Positions 18,127-26,601 are shown, numbered from the stretch's first letter. The stretch: DNA of 64,000 nt from an uncultured Peptoniphilus sp. (GCA_902488455.1 CABTWG010000002.1:9786-73785); one strand, 5' to 3'. Notes: generated by a model from the sequence alone, not told the origin. Made by a program: numbers and translations.

Positions 18127-18806
18127 TTCTTCTCCTCTTTCAAAAATACCTTAGAAATTATCGCCGATATTATTACCAATGAAATTAAAAATAGTATCGA
18201 ATATATAAATTCTTTTGATTTAGGATTTAAGACTGCTTCTCCAAAATAGTTAAATACCAGTACCCCTGGCACTACTCCTGCAAAGGTGGTGAGAAGATAG
18301 TAAAAAAAGTTTATCTCAGTAATTCCAGATATATAGTTCACCACATTGTAGCTAAATATTGGGCTAAGTCTTATTATAAATAATACCAAGGAAAGCACCT
18401 TTTGGTTATCACTATAAATGGCTGAAGATAGCTTCTCGCTCATGTGATTATCGACGAAATTTCTCACAAAATCCTTTAAGAGAAATCTTCCCATGTAGTA
18501 CATAATTGGAGTGTTTAAAACTACCCCTATCATCGTGTACAAAGATCCTTTCCAAATTCCAAATAGCGCTCCTCCCACAAGGACGATTATAACCACCGGA
18601 AAGAAGAAGATTGGAAGTATGGTAAATATCAATATATAGAATATCGCCGCCATATTTTCATGGGAATCTACAAATAATTTTATATCTTCAAAAGAGAATT
18701 TTCTAACTATAAAGATAGATATAAGTGCAATCAATATCATTATCCCAATCTTGATTGCATTCATACTCCTATCATTGAATCTTATTTTGTTCTGTTTGTT
18801 TGTCAT
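18123..18806 (-). CDS. TVP38/TMEM64 (DedA-superfamily) membrane protein, copy 2
   Basis: Integral membrane protein of 227 aa with about five hydrophobic segments. The family signature appears as a GALFGIWKGSLYTMIGVVLN stretch near residue 85 and RLSPIFSYNVVNYISGIT near residue 145. DedA-superfamily proteins include lipid scramblases and flippases. The start at 18806 lies inside the preceding gene; an in-frame ATG at 18764 has AGGAG only 1 base before it, so either start is possible. It is a divergent paralogue of the gene just upstream. E. coli has the same pairing of two TVP38 genes (ydjX, ydjZ) near ynjBCD. Confidence 0.87.
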   Translation of the reverse strand: MTNKQNKIRFNDRSMNAIKIGIMILIALISIFIVRKFSFEDIKLFVDSHENMAAIFYILIFTILPIFFFPVVIIVLVGGALFGIWKGSLYTMIGVVLNTPIMYYMGRFLLKDFVRNFVDNHMSEKLSSAIYSDNQKVLSLVLFIIRLSPIFSYNVVNYISGITEINFFYYLLTTFAGVVPGVLVFNYFGEAVLNPKSKEFIYSILFLISLVIISAIISKVFLKEEKK

Positions 18807-19473
18807 TGTAGATTTTTCTAGCTACGTAGATGATTATTGAAGCCGCAAATAGGATCAAAAGTCCTACCATTAACTTTTGTGCTCCTCCTGTTAAACTTCC
18901 TCCTGCGTAGGAATAAATTATAGTTGCTGGTAGTTGTCCTAGACCTGTAGCAAGGAAGAATGGCCAGAAGTCCATGGAAGTTAGTCCTGCTGCGTATGAT
19001 ACTGCGTCAAATGGTATAAATGGAAGAAGTCTTGCCACCATGATTGCATATTTACCATATTTTTTGAAGAATTCTTCTATCGCTACCAGTACTCCTTCTG
19101 ATGCAAATTTCTTAACTACGTCTCTTCCTAGAATTCTTGCAATAAAGAAGCAAACTGCTGCACCAACCATTGAACTGGTCCAAGATAGTAGCGCTCCCTT
19201 AGCCCATCCCCAAATCATTGCATTGGCTAGGGTTATGAAGAATGCTGGTATAGGTGAAATGAGTGCTTGAAGTATCATTAGTAGGAATGAAACCATAACC
19301 GCATATACTCCAAATCCTCTTATATATTCTGCAACGCCGTTGATATCTACTTTGGTGAGTACTCTTATAGATTCATTTACTTCTCTATTTACAGATGGTA
19401 CGAAGAAATAAACTGCAAAGAATATTCCAATTATAATTAGAAGTATCAACCTATTTCTGTTTTCTTTTTTCAT
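18772..19473 (-). CDS. TVP38/TMEM64 (DedA-superfamily) membrane protein, copy 1
   Basis: Membrane protein of 233 aa with an N-terminal helix (LILLIIIGIFFAVYFF) and about five more. It has the family core NAMIWGWAKGALLSWTSSMVG near residue 85, FIARILGRDVV and ARLLPFIPFDAVSYAAGLT near residue 145. It is longer and better conserved than copy 2. The gene overlaps both neighbours (4 bases with the DUF2064-kinase gene, 35 with copy 2). The cluster likely moves a lipid or anionic solute across the membrane with these proteins, but this is inferred from the family only. Confidence 0.88.
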   Translation of the reverse strand: MKKENRNRLILLIIIGIFFAVYFFVPSVNREVNESIRVLTKVDINGVAEYIRGFGVYAVMVSFLLMILQALISPIPAFFITLANAMIWGWAKGALLSWTSSMVGAAVCFFIARILGRDVVKKFASEGVLVAIEEFFKKYGKYAIMVARLLPFIPFDAVSYAAGLTSMDFWPFFLATGLGQLPATIIYSYAGGSLTGGAQKLMVGLLILFAASIIIYVARKIYNDKQTEQNKIQ

Positions 19474-20915
19474 AAATCCTCCTTATAAAGTTTCTTTAAC
19501 ATATCTAAAAAATCTACTGAGAGATATTCCTTTATCTTTTTCTCTGTATCGAGATTTTTAATCGCTCTATCCTTACTATATTCAACCAGAGCCATTGAAC
19601 ACCATGTAACTCCTCTTAGAGAATTGTACATCAAGTATTTGTAGAATTTTCTTCTGTCAACTGGTCTGTATCTTTCGTATTCATCTAGGAAATCTAGCAT
19701 CTCCTCTTCAGTTAAGATGGTGTCCGTCTTCCAATAGGTTGTGGTAGGCACCAAGAAGTGGGCTAAATCCTGTTCCGCTTCACCGATTATAGGTTTTTCC
19801 CAGTCGATAACAATATTTTTGTCTCCAATTATAAAATTGTGATTATTTAGCTCCGTATTTATAATTGAAGGGTTTGAAATCTCCTCATCCATATTGGAAG
19901 TTTCAAGAATTCTAAATAATTCGTCGATTCTCTTCTCGATTTCTTCGTCTTTTTGGTCGAACTCTTTGTAATGGGCATACATGGAGATAAATTCATCGTG
20001 CATCGCCTTAAATGGTCTACTTGCCACTATTAGATTCGCCCCTTCTATATCCAAATTATGGATAGTAGACAAGAGTTTTGCCGCAGTTTTAAGATCTCTT
20101 TTATAGTCGAGGGGTCTGCCCTCATAATATTTCATAATTAAATACGGTTTTTTAAGCCAAAAAGAATCTTCCACATAGGAAATCGGCTCTGGAGTAACCC
20201 CAGATTTTTCTAAGAATTTAAGAGCATCGTACTCATACTTAAGCTGGCGAGATCCAAGGTTCATTTGGGAACCGAGATTCACCCTTATGACTCTGTTCTT
20301 TGATAGAAAGTTTAGATTGTACTCCCCTTGACCTAGAAGTTTTAGTTCATTGTCTCCTATTTCAAGTCTAACGAGGTCGATATACTCGTCTATATCTAGG
20401 ATTTTTTCCGTAACATAGTAACTAAGACCTAGAGTCGCAATCTTTTTGATTGTGTTATTTAAAACTTCGCTATTTGAATAGGCTATATCTGAAAAGATAT
20501 CGTAGTATTTTCTCATGCCAACTAGGCCGTATCCACCGTCATAGGTTGGAACTAGCACCACATCATATTCATTTAATTTATCAAGGCAAAATTTTATCAT
20601 CTTAGAATCAAGACCAATTAGGTCAGAGCCCAAGAGCACAGCCTTGTCTCTATTTTCAAGTTCAGATTTTAATGCATTTGCCATCTTTTCTCCGAGGTCT
20701 TTACCACTCTGTGGAATTCGGTACCTCTTATCTATATCATCTGGAATTTTGCCACTGAAATATATCTTATAATCTGAGCCTGTGTTTTTAATTTCTTGGT
20801 ACTGATTTTCTATTAATTTATCTGAAATGCTTAAGATCTCTTCGTCATTTAAATATGGAGATAGCCTGGTCTTCGTTTGCCCAAGTTCTGGTGTTCTTGT
20901 AAAAAATATTATCAT
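19470..20915 (-). CDS. DUF2064 transferase fused to an aminoglycoside/choline-kinase-like domain
   Basis: A 481-residue two-domain protein. Residues 1-~190 match the DUF2064 glycosyltransferase/nucleotidyltransferase family (TIGR04282, rSAM/selenodomain-associated transferase 1): IIFFTRTPELGQTKTRLSPYL, LGSDLIGLD and VLVPTYDGGYGLVGM. Residues ~205-450 resemble aminoglycoside or choline kinases: LKYEYDALKFLEKSGVTPEP, PYLIMKYYEGRPL, and IVIDWEKPIIGEAEQDLAHFL. The kinase catalytic HxDxxxxN motif reads NTELNNHN, so His is Asn and the catalytic Asp is Glu, while the later metal-binding Asp (IDWE) is kept. No Shine-Dalgarno is visible; the ATG comes 5 bases after the T-run of a terminator-like hairpin. 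The fusion recalls a nucleotidyltransferase-kinase pair for activating an alcohol or sugar. Confidence 0.85.
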   Translation of the reverse strand: MIIFFTRTPELGQTKTRLSPYLNDEEILSISDKLIENQYQEIKNTGSDYKIYFSGKIPDDIDKRYRIPQSGKDLGEKMANALKSELENRDKAVLLGSDLIGLDSKMIKFCLDKLNEYDVVLVPTYDGGYGLVGMRKYYDIFSDIAYSNSEVLNNTIKKIATLGLSYYVTEKILDIDEYIDLVRLEIGDNELKLLGQGEYNLNFLSKNRVIRVNLGSQMNLGSRQLKYEYDALKFLEKSGVTPEPISYVEDSFWLKKPYLIMKYYEGRPLDYKRDLKTAAKLLSTIHNLDIEGANLIVASRPFKAMHDEFISMYAHYKEFDQKDEEIEKRIDELFRILETSNMDEEISNPSIINTELNNHNFIIGDKNIVIDWEKPIIGEAEQDLAHFLVPTTTYWKTDTILTEEEMLDFLDEYERYRPVDRRKFYKYLMYNSLRGVTWCSMALVEYSKDRAIKNLDTEKKIKEYLSVDFLDMLKKLYKEDL

Positions 20916-20920
20916 AATAC

Positions 20921-20953
20921 AAAAAAAATGGCTTCGGAGTTACCCCCAAAGCC
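20921..20953 (-). terminator. Terminator or attenuator between the rhodanese gene and the cluster
   Basis: Minus-strand hairpin GGCTTTGG / CCGAAGCC with an 8-base loop, followed by A and eight T residues. It stands 10 bases after the rhodanese stop and just before the DUF2064-kinase start. It probably lowers expression of the downstream ten genes relative to the lipoprotein. Confidence 0.75.
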
Positions 20954-20963
20954 AATTAATTAA

Positions 20964-21710
20964 TTATTTTACCAATTCGTATCCGTCGTATTCTTTTGTT
21001 CCGTCGTACGCATTGTAAACTTCATGTCCTTCTTTAGCTAATTCGTCAGCTACTGCCCATGATCTATTGCCTGAATAGCAGTAGGTTAAGAATGGTTTGT
21101 CAGTTGGGAAGCTCTTAATATCATCCATGTAAGTGTCAGCAGTTGTGTGAAGTGCGCCTTCAATGTGTCCTTCGTTGTAATCTTTTTCATCTCTTACGTC
21201 AATGATAGTGTAGTTTCCTGATTTAGCCATTTCATTGAACTTAGGTCCAAGAACTGTAGCAGCCTTAGTCATAGTTGTGTAAGTGAAGTCTTTTACGCCT
21301 TGAGCGTTAGCAACTTTTGTAAATCCATTGTCAACTAGGATTTGAGCAGCTTCTGATGATTTTTTACCAGTGTTGCAAACAGTTACAACGTCTTTGTCCT
21401 TGTAAGATTCGATTTCAGCAAGTCTGTCATTTAGTTCATCAACTGGAATGTTGATAGCGTGTTTAACGTGACCTTCATTGTATTGTTCAGCTGGTCTAAC
21501 GTCGATAACTAGGTATTTTTCTTTTTCCTTGTTGTCTTCTTGAATCTTGTCTAGTTCTTCTCCTGTCATTTCAGAATAAGCAACTTGTGTTTCTGTAGCA
21601 GTTCCTGCATTAGTTTTGTTTTCTGCTTGGTTAGCTGGTTTATCATTTGAACATCCAACTAAAAGAGCTAGAGCTAATGCTACAACTGAAAATAATTTTA
21701 TATTTTTCAA
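20964..21710 (-). CDS. Secreted lipoprotein with two rhodanese domains
   Basis: Sulfurtransferase-type lipoprotein of 248 aa. Start is TTG at 21708-21710, preceded by AAGGAGG at 5-base spacing; upstream in-frame ATG codons lack ribosome sites and would spoil the signal peptide. The signal sequence ends in LVGC (lipobox), then a Thr/Asn/Ala-rich linker. Two rhodanese modules follow (about residues 55-140 and 155-248), each with a predicted persulfide cysteine: VCNTGKKS and YCYSGNRS. Both DVRPAEQYNEGHVKHAINIP and DVRDEKDYNEGHIEGALHT signatures are present, so both domains may be active. It faces the outside of the cell and leads the cluster, paralleling E. coli YnjE next to ynjBCD. Confidence 0.9.
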   Translation of the reverse strand: MKNIKLFSVVALALALLVGCSNDKPANQAENKTNAGTATETQVAYSEMTGEELDKIQEDNKEKEKYLVIDVRPAEQYNEGHVKHAINIPVDELNDRLAEIESYKDKDVVTVCNTGKKSSEAAQILVDNGFTKVANAQGVKDFTYTTMTKAATVLGPKFNEMAKSGNYTIIDVRDEKDYNEGHIEGALHTTADTYMDDIKSFPTDKPFLTYCYSGNRSWAVADELAKEGHEVYNAYDGTKEYDGYELVK

Positions 21711-21725
21711 AATATCCTCCTTATT

Positions 21726-21764
21726 ATAAATGCGAAAATTTTTTATGAAATAAAAAGCATTTAT
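21726..21764 (-). promoter_or_regulatory. Long stem-loop in the 5' leader of the rhodanese gene
   Basis: Outer arms ATAAATGC and GCATTTAT pair perfectly, and inside them TTTTTAT and ATAAAAA pair again. The structure ends only a few bases before the AAGGAGG ribosome site, so it could affect translation or mRNA stability. It has no T-run after it and is not a simple terminator. Confidence 0.5.
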
Positions 21765-21783
21765 ATTCTCACTACAAATTAGT

Positions 21784-21812
21784 TTAACATTAAATACTGC
21801 CACTTGCAACAA
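21784..21812 (-). promoter_or_regulatory. Candidate promoter of the rhodanese gene
   Basis: Minus-strand TTGCAA, a 17-base spacer and TAAACT. The -35 is good and the -10 is fair. It would give a leader of about 70 bases including the stem-loop. Confidence 0.35.
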
Positions 21813-21920
21813 CTTATTATGAAAATTTGGTTAAATTTATCTCACGCGTTTTTCTTTTCAATCGATGAAATTGATAATTTATTCTAATGTTTTTATATAC
21901 CTTAAATAGATATTATCTTT

Positions 21921-21948
21921 ATAAAAAAAACGACATCTCTGTCGTTTA
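21921..21948 (-). terminator. Terminator after recR
   Basis: Minus-strand hairpin AAACGACA-GAGA-TGTCGTTT followed by five more T residues, about 20 bases past the recR stop. Confidence 0.88.
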
Positions 21949-21967
21949 ATTGTATAAATTTTAAATT

Positions 21968-22558
21968 TTAATAATTCACCCGGTTTTTAAGAGCCGTTCC
22001 TATGGTTAGTTCATCATAATATTCGAGATTTCCTCCCACAGGGATTCCATGGGCGATTCTAGTCATAAGAACTCCGGTGTCTCTTAAGGCTTCTTGAATA
22101 TACATTGCAGTGGTGTCGCCGTCGGTGGTTGGGTTGGTTGCTATTATAACTTCTTTTATGCCACCTTCATTTACTCTTCTAACCAGCGAATCAAATCTTA
22201 GATCGCTTGGAAATATTCCACTTGTAGGTCTAACGGTTCCATGAAGCACATGGTAGAGACCGTTGTAACTATTGGTCTTTTCCATAGATGCCACATCCCT
22301 TGGGCTTTCCACTACACAGATGGTAGTCTTGTCCCTAGTGTCATCGGTGCAGATTTCACAAGGATCATCATCGGTATAGTTGTGACAGATGGAACACTCC
22401 TCTATATTTTCTGCAGCATCGACAATTGCCTCTGCCAAGCTATGTGCCTCGTTCTTATCCTGTTCAAGGATGTAGTAGAGGATTCTCTCTGCAGATTTTT
22501 CCCCTATTCCAGGTAGTTTTGTAAGTTCATATATTAAGTTTTCTAATGGTCTGCTCAT
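21968..22558 (-). CDS. recR: Recombination protein RecR
   Basis: Works with RecO and RecF to load RecA at gaps (196 aa). N-terminal helix-hairpin-helix LPGIGEKSAERI, then a four-cysteine zinc finger (CSICHNY...PCEIC) near residue 57, then a toprim domain beginning ICVVESPRDVASME. All key features are intact. It is the last gene of the dnaX-ybaB-recR operon, 1 base after ybaB. Confidence 0.96.
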   Translation of the reverse strand: MSRPLENLIYELTKLPGIGEKSAERILYYILEQDKNEAHSLAEAIVDAAENIEECSICHNYTDDDPCEICTDDTRDKTTICVVESPRDVASMEKTNSYNGLYHVLHGTVRPTSGIFPSDLRFDSLVRRVNEGGIKEVIIATNPTTDGDTTAMYIQEALRDTGVLMTRIAHGIPVGGNLEYYDELTIGTALKNRVNY

Positions 22559-22559
22559 C

Positions 22560-22892
22560 TTATAGTCCAGGGATATTAAGTCCGCCAGTTAGCTTGCCCA
22601 TCTTTTGGTTTGCAACGCTGTCTGCTTCTTCCATAGCATTATTGACAGCAGTTAGCACTAGATCTTCAAGCATGTCCACATCTTCTGGGTCAACTACTGC
22701 TTCGTCGATCTTTATTCTAATTAGTTCCTTTTTGCCGTTTACGGTGGCTTCCACTGCACCACCGCCAGAAGTGCCAGTTACCTCTTGGTTCTTTAGATCT
22801 TCTTCTAAGTTTTCCATTTGCTTTTGAAGCTTTTGCATTTGCTTCATCATATTGTTCATATTTCCCCCGCCTGGGAATCCTCCAAATTTCAT
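22560..22892 (-). CDS. YbaB/EbfC nucleoid-associated protein
   Basis: Small DNA-binding protein (110 aa) that forms dimers and coats the nucleoid. A Gly/Met/Asn-rich start ([23 protein letters not shown]) runs into a coiled-coil, followed by the core [33 protein letters not shown]. It sits between dnaX and recR, the universal position of this family. Confidence 0.95.
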   Translation of the reverse strand: MKFGGFPGGGNMNNMMKQMQKLQKQMENLEEDLKNQEVTGTSGGGAVEATVNGKKELIRIKIDEAVVDPEDVDMLEDLVLTAVNNAMEEADSVANQKMGKLTGGLNIPGL

Positions 22893-22905
22893 AATATCTT
22901 CCTTT

Positions 22906-24714
22906 CTATTTTATTGAATCTTCTCCAAATAAATTTTCAATTCGATTCTTTATTGAATCGATATCACTATTTGATTTTACCACAAATTTAACCGAAATAT
23001 TATCATTAGTCAATTCTTTTAAGACAGACTCTATTTTTTCTATGGTTTCACTGTTGTTTAAAGTTTGATAGAAGCTTCTTCCCTGCTCTTCAAATGCGAT
23101 GGTTGCAATATTATCTTCAAAAGAATCGAGTCTACCCATGACAAGCATGCCAGAGATGATCCTTTCAGATCTCTCCTTTAAAATCTGAATTGCACGGTTG
23201 AAGATCCCTTGTAGTTCACTTTCTGTATAATCTATTTCTTGATTATCTTGATTTTCTTCTATTTCTTCTGTATTTTCTACTTCTTCAGTTAAATTCTCGT
23301 CTGTGTAAGTTCCTTGAGCTTCAACCTCAATTTCAGTTTCATGAGTAAATTCTTCTACTGCGCCGTCAGCGTTGTCAGCTCCATTATTAGCTTTATAATC
23401 CTCTTTTGAAACTTCATTAGATATATTTTCAGATGCATCTGGATGAGTAGGTTCAGAAGCTTTGTCTTTAGAAGGCTTTATATCATCTTTAGAGTTAATT
23501 TTAGAAATTTCCTTATTATCTGATTTCTTATCTATTTTGAAGTCAAAATATTCCCTCTTAGGTGGCTTTAAATCCTTGAAATTTCCAGAACTTAGCATTC
23601 TCTCAATATTTTCAACCCTATTTAAAATATCGTCCTGTCTATATGAAACTACCTCAAGAAGGGCAGCTTCAAGCATGGTTCTCTTGTTGGTAATATAGCG
23701 TGATCTCGCCTTAGTTTCACTCAAAATTTTTATGATATTTAAAATTTCTGAGTTGGAAAAAGCCTGTGCGATTGCAGTATATCTATCCATGTCCTTGACC
23801 CTTATTATCTTTCTTGGGTCATTTAGATTTTTCGCAATCAAAATATTTCTAAAAAAAGACACGATACCGTCGATTAAAACCATCATATCCTTGCCATCAT
23901 CGGCTAAGTTTGCAACGGACATGATGATGCTTGACGCATCTGAATTTAAAATCGAAGTCGCAAGTTCAAATAGGGTATCCTCAGTCGTAACACCTAAAAC
24001 CTCGATGATTCTATCATAGCTAATTTGCTTGTCATTTACAGCAACGACCCTATCTAAAAGAGAAACAGCATCCCTCATTGAACCGTCAGCCATCTGTGCG
24101 ATAAGATCGATTCCGGCTTCATCGATGGATCTTCCTTCCTTTGAAATAATTTCAGAAATATTTTTAGAAATCGTATCTACAGAAATCCTTTTAAAAGAAT
24201 ATCTCTGAGTCCTGGAAAGAATCGTCTGTGGCACTCTTTCGATCTCCGTCGTCGCCAATATAAAGATTAGATGCTTCGGAGGTTCTTCCAATATTTTTAG
24301 AAGAGCATTGAATGCTCCCTTTGAAAGCATGTGAACCTCGTCAATGATGTAGACCTTGTACTTCGAAGTGCTAGGCGGATAGAACGCCTTTTCGCGAAGA
24401 TCTCTTATGTCATCGACGCCATTGTTAGAAGCAGCGTCCATCTCTACCACGTCGAGATTCGTTCCACGAAGGATTGATTTGCAAGTCTCGCACTCGTTGC
24501 AAGGATTGCCATCTATTGGATGCTCACAGTTTACAGCTCTCGCCAATATCTTCGCAGTGGAAGTCTTACCTGTCCCTCTCGTGCCAGAAAAAATATAGGC
24601 ATGGGAAACAGTGGAGTTTTTCACTTGATATTTAATTGAATTTATAACCTGGTCTTGACCGACGATCTCGTCAAAAGTCTTTGACCTGTATTTTCTATAT
24701 AATGCTTGATACAT
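22906..24714 (-). CDS. dnaX: DNA polymerase III subunit tau/gamma
   Basis: Clamp-loader ATPase (602 aa). Walker A is [12 protein letters not shown] near residue 45; zinc cysteines in [17 protein letters not shown]; Walker B IDEVHMLS; sensor ATTEIERVP. After residue ~380 the sequence becomes low-complexity and acidic (repeated Glu/Asn/Asp) before a C-terminal tau domain. I did not find a clear slippery heptamer for a gamma frameshift product. An extended -10 (TGTTATAAT, 24730-24738) lies about 15 bases upstream of the start, with AGGTG as ribosome site. Confidence 0.95.
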   Translation of the reverse strand: MYQALYRKYRSKTFDEIVGQDQVINSIKYQVKNSTVSHAYIFSGTRGTGKTSTAKILARAVNCEHPIDGNPCNECETCKSILRGTNLDVVEMDAASNNGVDDIRDLREKAFYPPSTSKYKVYIIDEVHMLSKGAFNALLKILEEPPKHLIFILATTEIERVPQTILSRTQRYSFKRISVDTISKNISEIISKEGRSIDEAGIDLIAQMADGSMRDAVSLLDRVVAVNDKQISYDRIIEVLGVTTEDTLFELATSILNSDASSIIMSVANLADDGKDMMVLIDGIVSFFRNILIAKNLNDPRKIIRVKDMDRYTAIAQAFSNSEILNIIKILSETKARSRYITNKRTMLEAALLEVVSYRQDDILNRVENIERMLSSGNFKDLKPPKREYFDFKIDKKSDNKEISKINSKDDIKPSKDKASEPTHPDASENISNEVSKEDYKANNGADNADGAVEEFTHETEIEVEAQGTYTDENLTEEVENTEEIEENQDNQEIDYTESELQGIFNRAIQILKERSERIISGMLVMGRLDSFEDNIATIAFEEQGRSFYQTLNNSETIEKIESVLKELTNDNISVKFVVKSNSDIDSIKNRIENLFGEDSIK

Positions 24715-24729
24715 AATTCACCTAAATCT

Positions 24730-24738
24730 ATTATAACA
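24730..24738 (-). promoter_or_regulatory. Extended -10 promoter of dnaX-ybaB-recR
   Basis: Minus-strand TG-T-TATAAT. No strong -35 is visible, which extended -10 promoters can tolerate. The transcript would have a short leader. Confidence 0.55.
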
Positions 24739-25216
24739 TAGGACAATGAATGAAAAATAAAATAAATTTAGATGGGCGTTTAATGCTTAGCTCATTGAAT
24801 AGATTTTTTTAAGATGAGTTGTGGGTTAATAAGTTTGTTTATAACAATGTTCAAGCTTATAATATAATCAAACTAAGCGATGTGACTATATGAATAAGAT
24901 TTTTTTTGAGAGAGTGTTTTGTTCTTACATTGATAATTGTTATCACGCTTTACGTATAGAATAAGTTTACTGATTATTTTTACACGCTCTACGTATAGCA
25001 TAAGTTTACTGATTGTTTTTACATGCTTCACGTATAGCATGAACTTAATTAAAATTTTACACGCTCTACGTATAGCATAAGTTTACTGATTTTCTTTTGC
25101 ACGCTCTACAGATAGCATGAGTTTATTTAATTTTTATAAACAAGGTGAACGCCCTTGACTTCGCTCGAAAAGACTCGCCCGGAAGTATCTTGATAACATT
25201 TATTATTTCTCCCACC
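24739..25216. other. Non-coding interval upstream of dnaX with tandem palindromic repeats
   Basis: No supported gene. It contains the five-unit repeat array described separately (24944-25131). The rest is AT-rich, apart from a GC-richer fragment at 25141-25190 that faintly resembles the second intergenic repeat family. Confidence 0.6.
24944..25131. repeat. Tandem array of five ~39-bp palindrome-containing units
   Basis: Units begin at 24944, 24983, 25022, 25060 and 25100. Each starts CACGCT or CATGCT and carries a near-palindrome of the form GCT-N-TACGTA-N-AGC, followed by an AAGTTTACTGATT-like spacer. The fifth unit has a changed centre. Related palindromes with other centres (TCCGGA, CACGTG) and the same ATGAGTTTATTT arm occur at 54485-54533. 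Confidence 0.85.
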
Positions 25217-25238
25217 AAAAAAGGAGCCTTGTAGCTCC
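25217..25238 (-). terminator. Terminator after the HAD phosphatase gene
   Basis: Minus-strand hairpin GGAGCTACAAGGCTCC followed by six T residues, ten bases past the stop codon. Flanking A and T runs make it possibly bidirectional. Confidence 0.85.
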
Positions 25239-25247
25239 TTTTAATTT

Positions 25248-26045
25248 TTATTCAGATTTATTTAAAATAAATTTTTCTATTGCTTCGTTAAAACCTTCTG
25301 ATCTTTCGTTTTCACACACGTAATCAGCAATTTTCTTTAATGATTCTACTGAGTTTGCTACTGCTACGGCAAGTCCTGCTTCTTGAAGTAGCTGTATATC
25401 ATTTGTATTATCTCCAAGCGCCATCACTTCTTCCTTTGGTACTTCTAAGTACTTCGCCAATGCTTTTAGCGCTACTCCCTTATTCGTCCCTATATCCATC
25501 ACTTCGATTAAATGAGCCTCTGATTTTGCAAAAAATGCTCTAGCTTTAAATATTTCTTCTAGTTCTTCTTGGATCTTAGCAGCTTTTTTTGGATCTGCTG
25601 CTATCAAAAGCTTAGGAGTTCTTATTTCTGCCAGTTTTTCTACGCTTCCCGTCTCTCTATAGCTTGCATATTTTAAATCTGGATCTGGATGGGCTTTTAG
25701 ATTTAATTTTGAAACTACTATCTCTCCTTGGTCGTACACTTGAAGATAGAGATTGTTTTTTATTACATATTCTACAATCTCTCTTTGTACATCTTCTGGC
25801 ACATAAGAAGAATATATCGTTTTGCCATTTATATCTGTTATTTCTGCTCCATTGTAGCATATCATTGGCGCTTCTGACTTTAGCTCATCTGCTATTGCTT
25901 TTGCCGATGCGAAGCTTCTGCCAGTTGCAACTGAAATGCTCACCTTTTTATTTAATTTTTCTACTAGTTTCTTTGTGCTTTCTTCTACTTCTCCGTTTTT
26001 ATTTAAAAGTGTGTTATCTAAGTCTGTAACTATTAATTTATACAT
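25248..26045 (-). CDS. Cof-type HAD-superfamily sugar-phosphate phosphatase
   Basis: HAD hydrolase of subclass IIB (265 aa). Motif I is DLDNTLLNKNGE (D8 and D10), motif II VATGRS, motif III lysine around KGVALKAL, and motif IV ALGDNTNDIQLLQEAG. These enzymes dephosphorylate sugar phosphates, flavin or pyridoxal phosphate with low specificity. It seems to be a single-gene unit, with its own terminator and a 16-base gap from the unknown membrane protein upstream. Confidence 0.9.
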   Translation of the reverse strand: MYKLIVTDLDNTLLNKNGEVEESTKKLVEKLNKKVSISVATGRSFASAKAIADELKSEAPMICYNGAEITDINGKTIYSSYVPEDVQREIVEYVIKNNLYLQVYDQGEIVVSKLNLKAHPDPDLKYASYRETGSVEKLAEIRTPKLLIAADPKKAAKIQEELEEIFKARAFFAKSEAHLIEVMDIGTNKGVALKALAKYLEVPKEEVMALGDNTNDIQLLQEAGLAVAVANSVESLKKIADYVCENERSEGFNEAIEKFILNKSE

Positions 26046-26061
26046 TTGATGTCCTTTATCG

Positions 26062-26601
26062 TTAAATTAAAAAATAAATTATGGTTGCAAAAATTATAGC
26101 CATAATTAATGATTGAAATATTATAAATAATGTAGATGTCTTTTTAACTCTTGTCCATAATTTTTCGCTTTTTCCTTTTTTCTTATCATTTGTTTGTATA
26201 TTTATATCATAAAATGGAAAGTTTTCCTTAAGTGTCATGCATAGTTTTCCTTCGCAATCTACGCAACCTTCATCATAGTTGAATAAGTGCTTTCTCAAAA
26301 GTTCGTAATCTCTTTTGGCATTTTCTCTGTGTTGGCAAAAGGCTCTATTCCATTTTAGGATTAGAACGAGTACTAGTGCTCCCAAAATCAATAGTCCTAT
26401 TAATATAAATATGCTTATTAATCTTTCTTCTAACCCAAATATAAATGCATATGCTCCTGCTACTAATGCCATATAGATGCTTGTAAATGACAGCCTTTCA
26501 TTCTCTACATGACGAAGATGCTCTAAGTTTTGTTCCATGCAGGTCTGTATAAAAGATATCTGCGCCTCTCTTATAGCTGTGTTGTCTGTTGAATTTTCCA
26601 T
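26062..26601 (-). CDS. Uncharacterised membrane protein with three predicted helices
   Basis: A 179-residue protein I do not recognise. Residues 1-40 are soluble and helical (FIQTCMEQNLEHLRHVENER). Two adjacent membrane helices follow at about 42-58 and 62-82, joined by a short loop, then a ~70-residue cytoplasmic-like segment with CVDCEGKLC that could bind metal, then a C-terminal helix at about 158-178. This soluble-TM-TM-soluble-TM plan loosely resembles small pore or sensor proteins, but I cannot assign it. Ribosome site AAAGGG is weak. It may share a transcript with the HAD phosphatase. Confidence 0.7.
   Translation of the reverse strand: MENSTDNTAIREAQISFIQTCMEQNLEHLRHVENERLSFTSIYMALVAGAYAFIFGLEERLISIFILIGLLILGALVLVLILKWNRAFCQHRENAKRDYELLRKHLFNYDEGCVDCEGKLCMTLKENFPFYDINIQTNDKKKGKSEKLWTRVKKTSTLFIIFQSLIMAIIFATIIYFLI

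Noticed and set aside
22906..24714. Programmed frameshift in dnaX
   Set aside because: I found no clear A-AAA-AAG-type slippery site with a following stem; the single reading frame gives a full tau protein.
24944..25131. Possible CRISPR array
   Set aside because: The period is 38-40 bases but there are no unique spacers; the whole unit repeats. No cas genes are present.
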